Source of the DNA: Bradyrhizobium symbiodeficiens
GTDB taxonomy: Bacteria > Pseudomonadota > Alphaproteobacteria > Rhizobiales > Xanthobacteraceae
NCBI RefSeq assembly: GCF_002266465.3
Contig: NZ_CP029427.2
Location: 6,016,501 to 6,080,500, forward strand
DNA: 64,000 nt
Direction: 5' to 3'
Position 1 is the first letter of the stretch, and each line of letters starts with the position of its first letter. The notes beneath the pieces are model-generated. The model did not search any database. It was not told the DNA's origin and saw only the letters and a program-made list of their open reading frames with translations. Below, piece by piece: positions 16,266 to 25,397 of this stretch. Made by a program: the position numbers and the translations under genes.

Positions 16266-17484
16266 GAATCGCCACCACCGGATCGAGCTTCGCGGCCCGC
16301 ACAGCCGGCGCCATCGCGGCCAGCAGGCCGGTGACGGTGGCCAGCAAGGCCGTGTAGATGAACAGGGATCGCTCCAGCATCAGGGGAAACAGTTCCGTGC
16401 CGTCGGCCTGGCGCGCCAACGAGTGCCAGTAGACCAGCGCGAACACGCCCATCGCCGCGCCGAACAGCGAGCCGACGAAACCGAGCAGCCCGCCCTGCAC
16501 AAGGAACACACGCAGCACCTGTCCCCGCGAGGTGCCCATCGCGCGCAGGATGCCGATATCCTTGGAGCGCTGGATCACCGAGACGACCAGCACGGCCGCA
16601 ATGCCGAAGGCGACGGACAGGCCGACGAACAGGCGGATCAGGGTGTTGGTGTTCTGCTGGGCCTGCACCGCAGTGAAGAATTGCGCATTGGTCTTGATCC
16701 AGCTGTCGGCCTCGACCGCATTGGCAGCCTGGATGCGCTGCGCGATCTCCTCGGCCGCATAGATGTCCGTGACCGTGATATCGATGGTGGTGACGCCGCC
16801 GATCATGCCGAGCAGCGATTGCGCCGTGCGCAGCGCGGCATAGCAGATGCGCTGGTTGACGCCTTTGTTGCCGAGATCGACGAGGCCGGAGATCGTCAGC
16901 ACGCGAGTTGCGCCGGACGCGGCGCGGACGTTGAGCTTGTCGCCGACCGTGGCGCCGAGATCCTTGGCGAGTTCGATGCCGATGATGATGTCCTCGCTGG
17001 TCAGGCGCGGCTCGCCGGCGACGATGTAGTCCGGCACCTTGACGATCTTGAAGTAGGAGTCCGGTTCGACGCCGGATAGCGTGACGGAACGGCTGGCGTC
17101 GCCGCGCACCACGAGCACCGAGCCGAGGATGGTCGGCGATACCGCCGTGACCTCGGACATCGCGCGCATCTGGTTCGCGATCTTCGGCCATTGATCGATC
17201 GAGATCACCCGCTGGCTCGGGCGCTGCACCACCGCGTCTTCGAGCACGCCTGCGCCCTTGCGCAAGGGGCGGGCGACCTGGTCCGGCGCGAGCAGCTGGA
17301 TCTGCGGCTGCGAAGTCAGCACGCGCTTGATGAAGTTCGCCTGGAGCCCGGCGAGCATCGCCGACATGAAGACGATGACGGCGACGCCGATCGAGATGCC
17401 GCCGATGATGAAGATGGTCTGCAGCCGGCCCTCGCGCAGGAAGCGCACCGCCATGGTCCATTCGAAGGGCAGCCAGCGGTTCAT
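16258..17484 (-). CDS. ABC exporter permease, FtsX/LolC/MacB family
   Basis: A 408-residue permease with the typical MacB/LolC plan: one transmembrane helix near residues 20-42 (IFIIGGISIGVAVIVFMSAML), a large periplasmic domain of about 230 residues, then three helices toward the C terminus (about 290-310, 333-360 and 372-395) ending VRAAKLDPVVAIRG, a family hallmark. It overlaps the upstream HlyD gene by 4 bases and the downstream ATPase gene by 8 bases, so the three are translationally coupled. The partner protein supplies the periplasmic adaptor. Substrate unknown. Confidence 0.92.
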   Translation of the reverse strand: MNRWLPFEWTMAVRFLREGRLQTIFIIGGISIGVAVIVFMSAMLAGLQANFIKRVLTSQPQIQLLAPDQVARPLRKGAGVLEDAVVQRPSQRVISIDQWPKIANQMRAMSEVTAVSPTILGSVLVVRGDASRSVTLSGVEPDSYFKIVKVPDYIVAGEPRLTSEDIIIGIELAKDLGATVGDKLNVRAASGATRVLTISGLVDLGNKGVNQRICYAALRTAQSLLGMIGGVTTIDITVTDIYAAEEIAQRIQAANAVEADSWIKTNAQFFTAVQAQQNTNTLIRLFVGLSVAFGIAAVLVVSVIQRSKDIGILRAMGTSRGQVLRVFLVQGGLLGFVGSLFGAAMGVFALVYWHSLARQADGTELFPLMLERSLFIYTALLATVTGLLAAMAPAVRAAKLDPVVAIRG

Positions 17485-18749
17485 GGCAGCACGGGCCGCA
17501 GGCGCTGCCCGGTCAGGACGCCTGAATTCTGCGGGATCGCGACGTCGCCGGCGGCGAGGCCGTCGGTGATTTCGACATGGCTGTTGCCGCGCAGGCCGAT
17601 CTTCACCGGTCGCTGGCTGGCGCGGCCGTCCTTGATGCCGAGCACCCAGGGGGCGCCCGACAGGACGTCGTGCACCGAGCGCAACGGCAGGACCAGCGCA
17701 TCGTCCTTTGCGGCGACCTCGATATCCACCGAGACCGTCATGTCCTGGCGCAGATAGTCCGGGGGATCGGCGACCGTCAGCTTCACCTCGACCGAGGCGC
17801 GGGAGATGTCGACGCCCGGATTGATATAGGTGATCACGGCGGGAAAGCGCCGGTCGGGATAGGCATCGGCGGAGGCAATCGCCTTCTGCCCGAGCGCGAT
17901 CTTGCCGAGATTGCGCTCGTCGATCTGCAGCACGAGTTGCGAATCGCCGGCCGGCGCGAGCACCAGCAGCGCCTTGCCCGGCTGCACCACGGTGCCGCGT
18001 TCGACGCTGCGCGTGATCAGGACGCCGTCGCGAGGCGCGGCGATCGTCGCGTAATTGAGCCGGGATTCGGCAGTGTCGAGATTGGCGCGGGCCTGGTTGA
18101 GCAGGGTCTGGGCCATCACATAGTCGCTGCCGCCCGGGCTTGCCGTGTAGACCTGAAATTGCGCCGAGCGCATCTGGGCGCGGGCGACGTCGAGCGTCTT
18201 CTGCGCATCGTCGAGGGCCGCGCGCGTCGCATAGCCATTATGTTCCAGCTGCGCGGCGCGGTCATAGGTCTTCTGGGCGTTGAGCAGCGTCGCCTTGGCC
18301 TGCGCCAACGCCTCTTCAGCCGAGGGCCGCGTCAATTCCTCGATCTGCCTGATGCGTGCTTCGGCCTGGGCCACCGCGCCTTGCGCCTGCACCACGCTCG
18401 CTTTCAGCTCGCGCGATTCCAGCGAGATCAGGGGCTGCCCCTTGGTGACCTTCTCGCCTTGCCGCACCAGCACCTCCTGCACCGTGCCGGTGAGCTGGCT
18501 GCCGATCTCCACCCGGAACGGCGTCTCGACATGGCCGCTCGCCACCACCGTCTCGATCAGGTGTCCACGCTTGACCTGATCGACGACGATCGCCGGTCCC
18601 AGGATCGTCCGCGCGCTTTGCCAGCCCCCGAGGCCGAGAAGAACGACGACCACGAGGATGAACCATTTATGGCTGAGACATCCCGACCATAGCGACGCGA
18701 CCGAGAACCGGCGCTTGGGCTGCGGCAGGATCATTGCTTGCTCGACCAT
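17481..18749 (-). CDS. HlyD/MacA-type periplasmic adaptor (efflux RND/ABC membrane fusion protein)
   Basis: A 422-residue adaptor with one N-terminal membrane anchor (about residues 30-50), a lipoyl-like half motif at VASGHVETPFRVEIGSQLTG, a long alpha-helical hairpin rich in Ala and Gln (about 110-230), a second lipoyl half at APRDGVLITRSVERGTVVQPG and C-terminal barrel domains. It should link the inner-membrane permease to an outer-membrane channel; no TolC-like gene is nearby. I chose the ATG at 18749; another at 18734 is possible, and a longer Cys-rich extension upstream looks untranslated. First gene of the three-gene export operon, divergent from the P-type ATPase gene. Confidence 0.9.
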   Translation of the reverse strand: MVEQAMILPQPKRRFSVASLWSGCLSHKWFILVVVVLLGLGGWQSARTILGPAIVVDQVKRGHLIETVVASGHVETPFRVEIGSQLTGTVQEVLVRQGEKVTKGQPLISLESRELKASVVQAQGAVAQAEARIRQIEELTRPSAEEALAQAKATLLNAQKTYDRAAQLEHNGYATRAALDDAQKTLDVARAQMRSAQFQVYTASPGGSDYVMAQTLLNQARANLDTAESRLNYATIAAPRDGVLITRSVERGTVVQPGKALLVLAPAGDSQLVLQIDERNLGKIALGQKAIASADAYPDRRFPAVITYINPGVDISRASVEVKLTVADPPDYLRQDMTVSVDIEVAAKDDALVLPLRSVHDVLSGAPWVLGIKDGRASQRPVKIGLRGNSHVEITDGLAAGDVAIPQNSGVLTGQRLRPVLP

Positions 18750-18822
18750 ACTGGCGAAGCTAGCGCGCTCACAGCAGACCGGATTGCGGCAGGTCAACAC
18801 GTTACGCCGAATTTAGCGGCAC

Positions 18823-21375
18823 GTGGACCAGCAAGATGCCTTCAAATGGGAGACCCGCTTGCCGGACAATCCAGCGCGCGCCGACAACCATTTCTGGCGT
18901 CTGTCACCCGATGAGCTTTGTAAGCGCCTGGACTGCACGCTCGCCGGCCTGGCTGCGGCGGACGCCTCCGGGCGCCTCGACCGTTTCGGGCCGAACAGCG
19001 ATGCGGCGGCGCGCACCGAAGGTGCGATGCGGGCAGTCCTGCGCCGGTTGCTGGAGCCGCTGTCGCTGATCCTGCTGGTCGCCGGCATCGTCTCGATGCT
19101 CACCGGCGACGAGGTCGGCGGGCTCATCATCGTCCTGATCCTGACGCTCTCGATCGGGCTGGACACCGTCCAGGAAGGTCATGCGATCCGCGCCGCGGAA
19201 GTCCTCCGCCGCTCGGTGGCGCTGAAGGCCGAGGTCAAGCGCGACGGAACCTTCCGCGAGATCGACGTCGATCACGTCGTGCCCGGCGACATCCTGCGTG
19301 TGCGCGCCGGCGACATCATCCCGGCGGATGCGCTGATCCTTCAAAGCACCGCGTTCACCGCCGGTGAGGCGGCGCTGACCGGCGAGCCCTATCCGGTGCA
19401 GAAGCGCGCCGGCGCGGTCACCGACCCCGACGATACATCGAATGCGCTGTTCCGCGGCGCGGTGGCGCAGACCGGAGAGGCGATCGCGCTCGTGGTCAGG
19501 ACCGGCCGCGACACCGTGTTCGGAACGGCCGCATCCGCACTTGCCGAAGCGCAGGTGCCCTCGCCGTTCGAACGCGACCTGCGCGAATTCGGCCTCGTGA
19601 TCGCGCGCGCCACGCTGGCGCTGGTGCTGGTCGTGCTCACCGTCCGCGTCGTGTTCGGCCGCCCGGTGATGGACTCGCTGCTGTTCTCGGTCGCGCTGGC
19701 GGTCGGGCTGACCCCGGAATTGCTGCCGATGATCACCACAGTGACGCTGTCGCGCGGCGCATTGCGCATGGCCGGCCGCAAGGTGATCGTCAAACGCCTC
19801 GCCGCGATCCACGATCTCGGCGCCATGAACGTCCTATGCACCGACAAGACCGGCACGCTGACCTCGGCCGAGATCACGCTCGCAGGCAGCCTCGATGCCG
19901 AAGGCAAGGATAACGTCCGCCCCGCGCGGCTCGGCGCCATCGCCGCAGAACTGGGCGGGGATCGCGGCTCGCTCGATGCGGCGCTGGTTGCCGGCCAGTC
20001 CAATGCCGTAAAAGGCTGGTCGCTTGCCGGCCGGCAGGCGTTCGATTTCTCGCGCCGGCTGGGATCAGTACTCGCAACCGGTCCCGAAGGTGCGCTGCTT
20101 ATCGTCAAGGGCGCGCCGGAGGCGGTTCTGGCGTTGTGCACGACGCAGCACAGCAGCGCGATGGACGACGATGCGCGAACGGCCGCGATCGCGCGCGTGC
20201 ATCAGCTCGCGGCAGAGGGGCTGCGCTGCATCGCCATTGCTTCGCGCCCCTGGACCGGCGCAACGCGCGAGGTCGAGACCGAGGACGAGACCGATCTCGT
20301 CTTCGAGGGTCTTTGCGCCTTCGCCGATCCGCCGAAGCCGACGGCGGCGGCCGCCATCGCCCGGCTTGCAGCGAGCGGCGTCGGGCTGAAGATCCTGTCG
20401 GGCGACGATCCCGTGGTGGTGAAGCGGCTTGCCGGCCTGGTCGGACTGAACGCAGACCGCGTGCTGTCGGGCGCCGACATCGCCGAGCTCAGCGATGACG
20501 CGCTGGCCGTACAGGTGCAATCGACCGATGCTTATGGCCGGCTCGCACCCGACCAGAAGTCCCGCATCGTGAAAGCGCTGCAGGCGAGCGGCGCGGTGGT
20601 CGGCTTTCTCGGCGACGGCATCAACGACGCGCCGGCGCTGAAGGCCGCCGATATCGGCCTGTCGGTCGACGGCGCGAGCGGCGTGGCGCAGGCCGCCGCC
20701 GACATCATCCTGCTCGCGTCCGACCTCGAAGTCGTCGCCGACGGCGTCGAGGAGGGACGGCGCACTTTCGCGAACATCCTGAAATATGTCCGCATGGGCG
20801 CGAGCTCGAATTTCGGCAACATGCTGTCGATGGCGATCGCCTCGATCGCGCTGCCGTTCCTGCCGATGCTGCCGACGCAGATCCTGCTCAACAATCTGCT
20901 CTACGACCTCTCCGAGCTCGGCATTCCCTTCGACCAGGTCTCACCGTCCGCAACCGCGCAGCCGCAGGTGTGGAGCATGAGGCGGCTGGCGCGCTTCGCC
21001 GCGATCATGGGGCCGCTGTCGTCGGTGTTCGACTTCCTGACCTTTGGCGCCCTGCTCTATCTATTCAAGGCCTCCCCGGAGGAATTCCGCACCGCCTGGT
21101 TCATCGAATCCATGGCGACCCAGATCCTTGTCATCTTCATCATCCGAACCAATGGGCGGCCATGGCGCAACTGGCCGGATCCGTTGCTGTCCGCCTCCTC
21201 GCTGGTTGCCCTGCTGGTCGCGATGGTGCTGCCGTTCACGCCGGTCGGTGCCTGGTTCGGTTTCGTCACGCCGCCGCCGATCATGATGGCCGGCATCGCG
21301 CTTCTGGTCGTCGTCTACCTCGCCTGCGCCGAGTTGCTGAAGCCGTTTGCGATCCGCACCGGACGAAAGGACTGA
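18823..21375 (+). CDS. Cation-transporting P-type ATPase, MgtA-like
   Basis: An 850-residue P-type ATPase of the MgtA-like (P3B) branch. An N-terminal cation-ATPase domain is followed by the actuator segment with LTGEPYPV (TGEP in place of the common TGES), the M4 motif VGLTPELLPM typical of MgtA, the phosphorylation site CTDKTGTLT (Asp341) and the hinge GDGINDAPAL (about residue 600), then C-terminal helices. It likely imports Mg2+ or a similar divalent cation across the inner membrane, powered by ATP; the ion is inferred from family only. The start is a GTG with no strong ribosome site. I saw no riboswitch-like leader in the 73-base gap to the divergent operon. Confidence 0.85.
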   Translation: MDQQDAFKWETRLPDNPARADNHFWRLSPDELCKRLDCTLAGLAAADASGRLDRFGPNSDAAARTEGAMRAVLRRLLEPLSLILLVAGIVSMLTGDEVGGLIIVLILTLSIGLDTVQEGHAIRAAEVLRRSVALKAEVKRDGTFREIDVDHVVPGDILRVRAGDIIPADALILQSTAFTAGEAALTGEPYPVQKRAGAVTDPDDTSNALFRGAVAQTGEAIALVVRTGRDTVFGTAASALAEAQVPSPFERDLREFGLVIARATLALVLVVLTVRVVFGRPVMDSLLFSVALAVGLTPELLPMITTVTLSRGALRMAGRKVIVKRLAAIHDLGAMNVLCTDKTGTLTSAEITLAGSLDAEGKDNVRPARLGAIAAELGGDRGSLDAALVAGQSNAVKGWSLAGRQAFDFSRRLGSVLATGPEGALLIVKGAPEAVLALCTTQHSSAMDDDARTAAIARVHQLAAEGLRCIAIASRPWTGATREVETEDETDLVFEGLCAFADPPKPTAAAAIARLAASGVGLKILSGDDPVVVKRLAGLVGLNADRVLSGADIAELSDDALAVQVQSTDAYGRLAPDQKSRIVKALQASGAVVGFLGDGINDAPALKAADIGLSVDGASGVAQAAADIILLASDLEVVADGVEEGRRTFANILKYVRMGASSNFGNMLSMAIASIALPFLPMLPTQILLNNLLYDLSELGIPFDQVSPSATAQPQVWSMRRLARFAAIMGPLSSVFDFLTFGALLYLFKASPEEFRTAWFIESMATQILVIFIIRTNGRPWRNWPDPLLSASSLVALLVAMVLPFTPVGAWFGFVTPPPIMMAGIALLVVVYLACAELLKPFAIRTGRKD

Positions 21376-21537
21376 GCGCGGTTCCGGCCGCATCGCACTG
21401 CGCATGGTCGCGATGCGCCTCGCACCATTGATATCGGGCGCATTTCCGTGTCTTTGAGCGAGGCCGGGCGATCAGCCGGCCCGGATCGACCCGGGCCGGG
21501 GTCTCGGCGCTATCGACGCGGGACCATAACAATCACA

Positions 21538-22473
21538 ATGTCCGCCACCGGCCAGACCGCCAGCACCGAAACATCCGGCCACAGCTGGATTGCCAACCAG
21601 CCTTATCTGTTGCTCTGCATCACCGCGCTGTGCTGGGCCGGCAACGCCATCGTCGGGCGGCTCGCCGCGGGCCACATCCCGCCGGTCACGCTGTCGTTCC
21701 TGCGCTGGTTCTTCGCCTTCCTCCTGGTGCTGCCGTTCGCCTGGAAACATCTTGCCCAGGACTGGCCAGCGATCCGCGGCAGGCTCGGCCTGATGGTCAC
21801 GCTCTCGATCACCGGCATCGGCGCATTCAACACGCTGCAATATTGGGCGCTGGAGCATACCCAGGCACTCAACACGTTGCTGCTGCAGTCGGCGGCGCCG
21901 CTGGTCGTGGCGCTGTGGTCGCTGGCCATCCTCGGCGTCAGGCTCACCGCGGCGCAGGCGTTCGGCGTGGCTCTCTCGATGTGCGGCGTGCTGACCATTC
22001 TGCTGCACGGCGATTTCACCACGCTGTCGAGTATCGACTTCAACAAGGGTGATCTGATCTTCATCGTCGCGCTTATCATCTTCGCGCTGTATTCGGTGCT
22101 GACGCTGAAACGGCCGCCGATGCACGGCCTGTCGTTCCTCGCCTTCACCTTCGGGGTTGGCGCGGCCTGCCTCATTCCGCTCGAGATCTGGGAATTGTCC
22201 GCGCGCCCGGTCATGAAGCTCGACTGGCCGAACCTCTTGACGCTGTTCTACGTCGCCGTGTTTCCCTCGACGCTGGCCTATCTCTGCTTCAATCGGGGCG
22301 TCCGCCTGATCGGCGCCAACCGCGCCGCGCCGTTCTTCCACGTCGTGCCGGTGTTCGGCTCGATCATGGCGATGGCGTTTCTGGGCGAGCACCCGCAGGC
22401 GTTCCACTTCATCGGGTTTGCGCTGGTGCTGTCGGGCGTGTTCGTGGCGTCACGGAAGCAGGCGGCGGCTTGA
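21538..22473 (+). CDS. EamA/DMT-family transporter (paralogue 1)
   Basis: A 311-residue inner-membrane protein with ten hydrophobic segments in two EamA repeats. It begins WIANQPYLLLCITALCWAGNAIVGR, and the second repeat ends APFFHVVPVFGSIMAMAFLGE, typical of the drug/metabolite transporter superfamily. Substrate unknown; metabolite export is usual for the family. The ATG at 21538 is chosen because homology to paralogue 2 (23089-24024, also 311 residues) begins just after it. The two genes are on the same strand, separated by a repeat and an antisense DUF1330 gene. Confidence 0.88.
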   Translation: MSATGQTASTETSGHSWIANQPYLLLCITALCWAGNAIVGRLAAGHIPPVTLSFLRWFFAFLLVLPFAWKHLAQDWPAIRGRLGLMVTLSITGIGAFNTLQYWALEHTQALNTLLLQSAAPLVVALWSLAILGVRLTAAQAFGVALSMCGVLTILLHGDFTTLSSIDFNKGDLIFIVALIIFALYSVLTLKRPPMHGLSFLAFTFGVGAACLIPLEIWELSARPVMKLDWPNLLTLFYVAVFPSTLAYLCFNRGVRLIGANRAAPFFHVVPVFGSIMAMAFLGEHPQAFHFIGFALVLSGVFVASRKQAAA

Positions 22474-22483
22474 GCTGAGCCTT

Positions 22484-22582
22484 CGTAGGGTGGGCAAAGC
22501 GAAGCGTGCCCACCATGCCAGGCGGAACAGGGAAGGGCACGGCGCGCGAAGAGCGCGCCTTTGCCCACCCTACAAATCTACG
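22484..22582 (+). repeat. Dispersed palindromic repeat, family D
   Basis: CGTAGGGTGGGCAAAGCG and TTTGCCCACCCTACAAA form the arms of a nearly 100-base inverted repeat with inner GGGCACGGCGCGCG...GCGCGCC. This GTAGGGTGGGCAAAG arm is, as far as I know, very common in Bradyrhizobium intergenic DNA. It lies right after the first EamA gene. Confidence 0.82.
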
Positions 22583-22620
22583 AATCTCGTTGTGAGCTTA
22601 CCTTCAACTTGCTGTATGCC

Positions 22621-23022
22621 TCATTCGTCGCGATGATCACGTGTTTCTGCGCAGCCGTTGACCCGATGCGGGTCGGCTTCACGCTCGTAGGCCTCCGACG
22701 TCATCATGTCCAAAAAAGCCGCGACGGTGGGGTAATGGACCAGCGCGACGAAATCCCAGTCGTTGCCGGCCTGCGGTCCCAGCGCGACGGCCTTGGCCTC
22801 GCCGGTCCAGAGCAAGGTGCCGCCGCGCGCCTTGATCATCGGCACGGTGACGGCGCTGTAGCGCAAATAGGCGTCCCAGCCGGATCCGTCGCCGTCGCGG
22901 GAGCGGGCGTGGAAACGCATCAGGTTCAGCATCACCACCGGTGCCTGCGGATCGAGCCGTTCCAGGCCCGCGATGTTCAACATATTAACCGGCAAAGGCG
23001 CCTCCTCGGGGTTTGCCTGCAT
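22621..23022 (-). CDS. DUF1330 domain-containing protein
   Basis: A 133-residue soluble protein with the DUF1330 ferredoxin-like alpha/beta-barrel pattern: PVVMLNLMRFHARS, YLRYSAVTVPMIKARGGTLLWTGEAKAVALG, then DWDFVALVHYPTVAAFLDMMTSEAYE. The family is related to dimeric alpha-beta barrel enzymes, but no reaction is assigned. The start at 23022 (MQANPEEAPL) is preferred; a longer frame begins 13 codons upstream. It lies antisense between two paralogous EamA transporters and ends in a short charged tail that abuts a repeat element. Confidence 0.78.
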   Translation of the reverse strand: MQANPEEAPLPVNMLNIAGLERLDPQAPVVMLNLMRFHARSRDGDGSGWDAYLRYSAVTVPMIKARGGTLLWTGEAKAVALGPQAGNDWDFVALVHYPTVAAFLDMMTSEAYEREADPHRVNGCAETRDHRDE

Positions 23023-23088
23023 TGTAGCATTGCGGCCGCGTGACTTGTGCCACGATGCCAATCCGACGCAAGGTCGTATCCAACGCCA

Positions 23089-24024
23089 ATGACGACCGCT
23101 TCACCCGCGCCACCCGCCTCCAGTCCGGCCAGCTGGCTCAACAACCAGCCTTATCTGCTGCTCAGCCTGAGCTCGCTGTTCTGGGCCGGCAACATCGTGC
23201 TCGCGCGCCATGTCGGTGCGCATGTGCCGCCGCTGACGGTGACCACGATCCGCTGGTTCGGCGTTTTCCTGATCCTGCTGCCGTTCGCCTGGCCGCATCT
23301 CAAGCGCGACTGGCCTGCCCTGCGCAACAGCCTGCCGCTGATGCTGTTCCTGTCGCTGGTGGGCTTCGCCTTCAACAATGCGATCTCGTACTGGGCGATG
23401 CAGTATACGGAGGCGCTGAACGCGCTGCTGATCCAGTCGGCCGGTCCCCTGTTCGTGGCGCTGTGGTCGCTGGTGCTGTTCGGAGTACGGCTGACGGGGG
23501 CCCAGTTCGCCGGCATCGCGATCTCGCTTGTCGGCGTGCTGATCATCATCCTGCGCGGCGATCTCTCCGCGCTCGCGAGCATCAGCTTCAACAGGGGCGA
23601 CATCATGTTCGCCTCCTCGCTGGTGGCATTCGGGATCTACTCGGCCTTCATCCCGCGCCGGCCCAAGATCCACCAGCTCTCCTTCCTGTCCTTCACCACC
23701 TGCTGCGGCGCGACGATGCTGATCCCCGCCGCGATCTGGGAGGCGGCAAGCGGCCGCGTGCTGCAATTCGACGGGATCACGCTGGCGACGCTGGGCTACA
23801 TCCTGATCTTTCCCTCGACGCTGGCTTATCTGTTCTTCAACCGCGGCGTCGCGCTGATCGGCCCGAACCGCGCCGCGCCGTTCTTCCACCTGGTGCCGGT
23901 GTTCGGCTCGGCGATGGCGATCCTGCTGCTCGGCGAAAAGCTGCAGGCGTTCCACCTGATCGGCTACGCGCTGGTGCTCGCCGGCGTCGTGATCGCCTCA
24001 CGCCAGGGCTCGGCCGTGAAATAA
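23089..24024 (+). CDS. EamA/DMT-family transporter (paralogue 2)
   Basis: A 311-residue ten-helix transporter that shares long stretches with paralogue 1: SWLNNQPYLLL against SWIANQPYLLL, LNALLIQSAGPLFVALWSLVLFGVRLT against LNTLLLQSAAPLVVALWSLAILGVRLT, and FPSTLAYLFFNRGVALIGPNRAAPFFH. The identical length points to an old duplication rather than convergence. Substrate unknown. The ATG at 23089 is preferred over a GTG 14 codons upstream. The divergent DUF1330 gene starts 66 bases away, so both may share a promoter region. Confidence 0.88.
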   Translation: MTTASPAPPASSPASWLNNQPYLLLSLSSLFWAGNIVLARHVGAHVPPLTVTTIRWFGVFLILLPFAWPHLKRDWPALRNSLPLMLFLSLVGFAFNNAISYWAMQYTEALNALLIQSAGPLFVALWSLVLFGVRLTGAQFAGIAISLVGVLIIILRGDLSALASISFNRGDIMFASSLVAFGIYSAFIPRRPKIHQLSFLSFTTCCGATMLIPAAIWEAASGRVLQFDGITLATLGYILIFPSTLAYLFFNRGVALIGPNRAAPFFHLVPVFGSAMAILLLGEKLQAFHLIGYALVLAGVVIASRQGSAVK

Positions 24025-24065
24025 TTCCGCAGGGCGGATGAACGGAGTGATATCTGTGTCCGGAC

Positions 24066-24190
24066 TAGATGCAGCGCGCAAGCGCTGCGTCGCAGAGCCG
24101 GGATCCCGATTGCCGCAGGCATGGGCTCCGGTTCAGCAGCGCACCACGCCGCAAAGGGCGGCGCGCTGCACTGCGCCCGGGGCACAGGAG
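24066..24190 (+). repeat. Intergenic repeat-like element, family E
   Basis: A GC-rich stretch with internal short inverted repeats (GCAGCGCGCAAGCGCTGC, GCAGAGCCGGGATC...ATGGGCTCCGG, GGCGCGCTGCACTGCGCCCGGGGCAC). The segment GCGCTGCACTGCGCCCGGGGCAC resembles the end of a repeat I associate with bradyrhizobia. It fills about half of the 243-base gap between the second EamA gene and the Bug protein gene; the rest carries the latter's ribosome site. Confidence 0.5.
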
Positions 24191-24267
24191 CAAGTTAACT
24201 CACCGCTTCCGATTTCGACGAGGAGACGCTAGGTTCCCCGCCAACAAAAAAGAGGGAACGACCAGAC

Positions 24268-25245
24268 ATGCTTTCAGCGTTGATTCGAAACTTGCGTGCC
24301 GTCGGCACGGCCGCACTTTGTCTTGCCGCCGCATCCACCGCCCAGGCCGATACCTGGCCGAGCCGCAACATCACGCTGGTGCTGCCGTTTGCGGCCGGCA
24401 GCGGCACCGACACGACGACACGGCTGATCTCGCAGCATCTGTCGCAGGCGCTCGGCGTCGGCATCATCATCGAGAACAAGGCGGGTGCCAACGGCATGCT
24501 CGCCGCAAGTTATGTCGCCAAGGCCGCCCCCGACGGCTACACGCTGCTGGTGACCACCAACACCACGCATTCGGCCAATCCCTATCTGCTCAAGAGCCTC
24601 ACCTACGATCCGGTCAAGGACTTCACCCCGATCGCGCGCACCGGCGATTTGCCCTTCATGCTGGTCGTCAATCCGGAAGTGCCGGCCAAGACCGTCGGCG
24701 AGCTGATCGCCTACGGCAAGGCCAATCCGGGCAAGCTGAGCTACGCCTCGGGATCGTCCTCCGCGATCGTCTCGGGTGCGACCTTTGCCCACAATGCCGG
24801 GCTCGACCTGCTGCACGTGCCCTACAAGAGCTCGCCGCCGGCGCTCAACGACGTCATGGGCGGCCGCGTCTCGATGATGTTCGTCGACATCCTCACCGGC
24901 CTTCCCCACGTCAATGGCAACGCGCTGCGCGCGCTCGCCGTCACCACCAAGGACCGCTCGCCGCTGGTGCCGAACCTGCCCTCGATGCAGGAGGCGGGCG
25001 TACCTGATTTCGACATCACGTCCTGGCAGGGCTATTTCGGCCCCGCCGGCCTGCCGAAGGAGATCGTGACCCGGCTCAACGCCGAGATCCGGAAGATCAT
25101 CGAGAAGCCGGAGATCAAGGCCCAGCTCGCCACTCTCGGCATGGACGCGTTCTCGGGCACGCCGGAACAACTCGGCACGTTCGTGAACGAACAGCTCGTG
25201 CTGTGGGAGAAGCTGATCACCAACGCGAAGATCGAGAAGCAGTAG
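24268..25245 (+). CDS. Bug/TctC-family periplasmic solute-binding protein
   Basis: A 325-residue tripartite tricarboxylate transporter-type receptor. It has a signal peptide (about 1-27, cleavage near TAQA-D) followed by the family pattern WPSRNITLVLPFAAGSGTDTTTR, VVIENKAGANG-like (IIIENKAGANGMLA), ASYVAKAAPDGYTLL and TYDPVKDFTPIAR. Such proteins bind carboxylates or aromatic acids. No tctA or tctB membrane genes are nearby, as is usual for this expanded family in proteobacteria, so it may be an orphan sensor or share a transporter encoded elsewhere. The start is the ATG before the signal peptide; AGAGGGAACG lies upstream. Confidence 0.9.
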   Translation: MLSALIRNLRAVGTAALCLAAASTAQADTWPSRNITLVLPFAAGSGTDTTTRLISQHLSQALGVGIIIENKAGANGMLAASYVAKAAPDGYTLLVTTNTTHSANPYLLKSLTYDPVKDFTPIARTGDLPFMLVVNPEVPAKTVGELIAYGKANPGKLSYASGSSSAIVSGATFAHNAGLDLLHVPYKSSPPALNDVMGGRVSMMFVDILTGLPHVNGNALRALAVTTKDRSPLVPNLPSMQEAGVPDFDITSWQGYFGPAGLPKEIVTRLNAEIRKIIEKPEIKAQLATLGMDAFSGTPEQLGTFVNEQLVLWEKLITNAKIEKQ

Positions 25246-25271
25246 GGGCGCGCGAAAGCGTAGGCCGCATT

Positions 25272-25366
25272 CTCCGTCATGGCCGGGCTTGTCCCGGCCA
25301 TCCACGTCTATCCGCACATGCGTGCCCAAGAACGTGGATGCCCGGGACAAGCCCGGGCATGACGAC
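25272..25366 (+). repeat. Dispersed palindromic repeat, family F
   Basis: CGTCATGGCCGGGCTTGTCCCGGCCATCCACG and its near complement CGTGGATGCCCGGGACAAGCCCGGGCATGACG are arms of a strong hairpin between the convergent Bug-protein and chemoreceptor genes. It could end transcription from both sides; its sequence marks it as a REP-like dispersed element. Confidence 0.82.
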
Positions 25367-25397
25367 GTCGTGGATAGAGATCGGCTTGCGTGAAAGC

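Noticed and set aside
18750..18822. Mg2+ riboswitch leader ahead of the MgtA-like ATPase
   Set aside because: Only 73 bases separate the two divergent starts, too short for a known Mg2+ sensor leader, and no matching stem pattern is visible.
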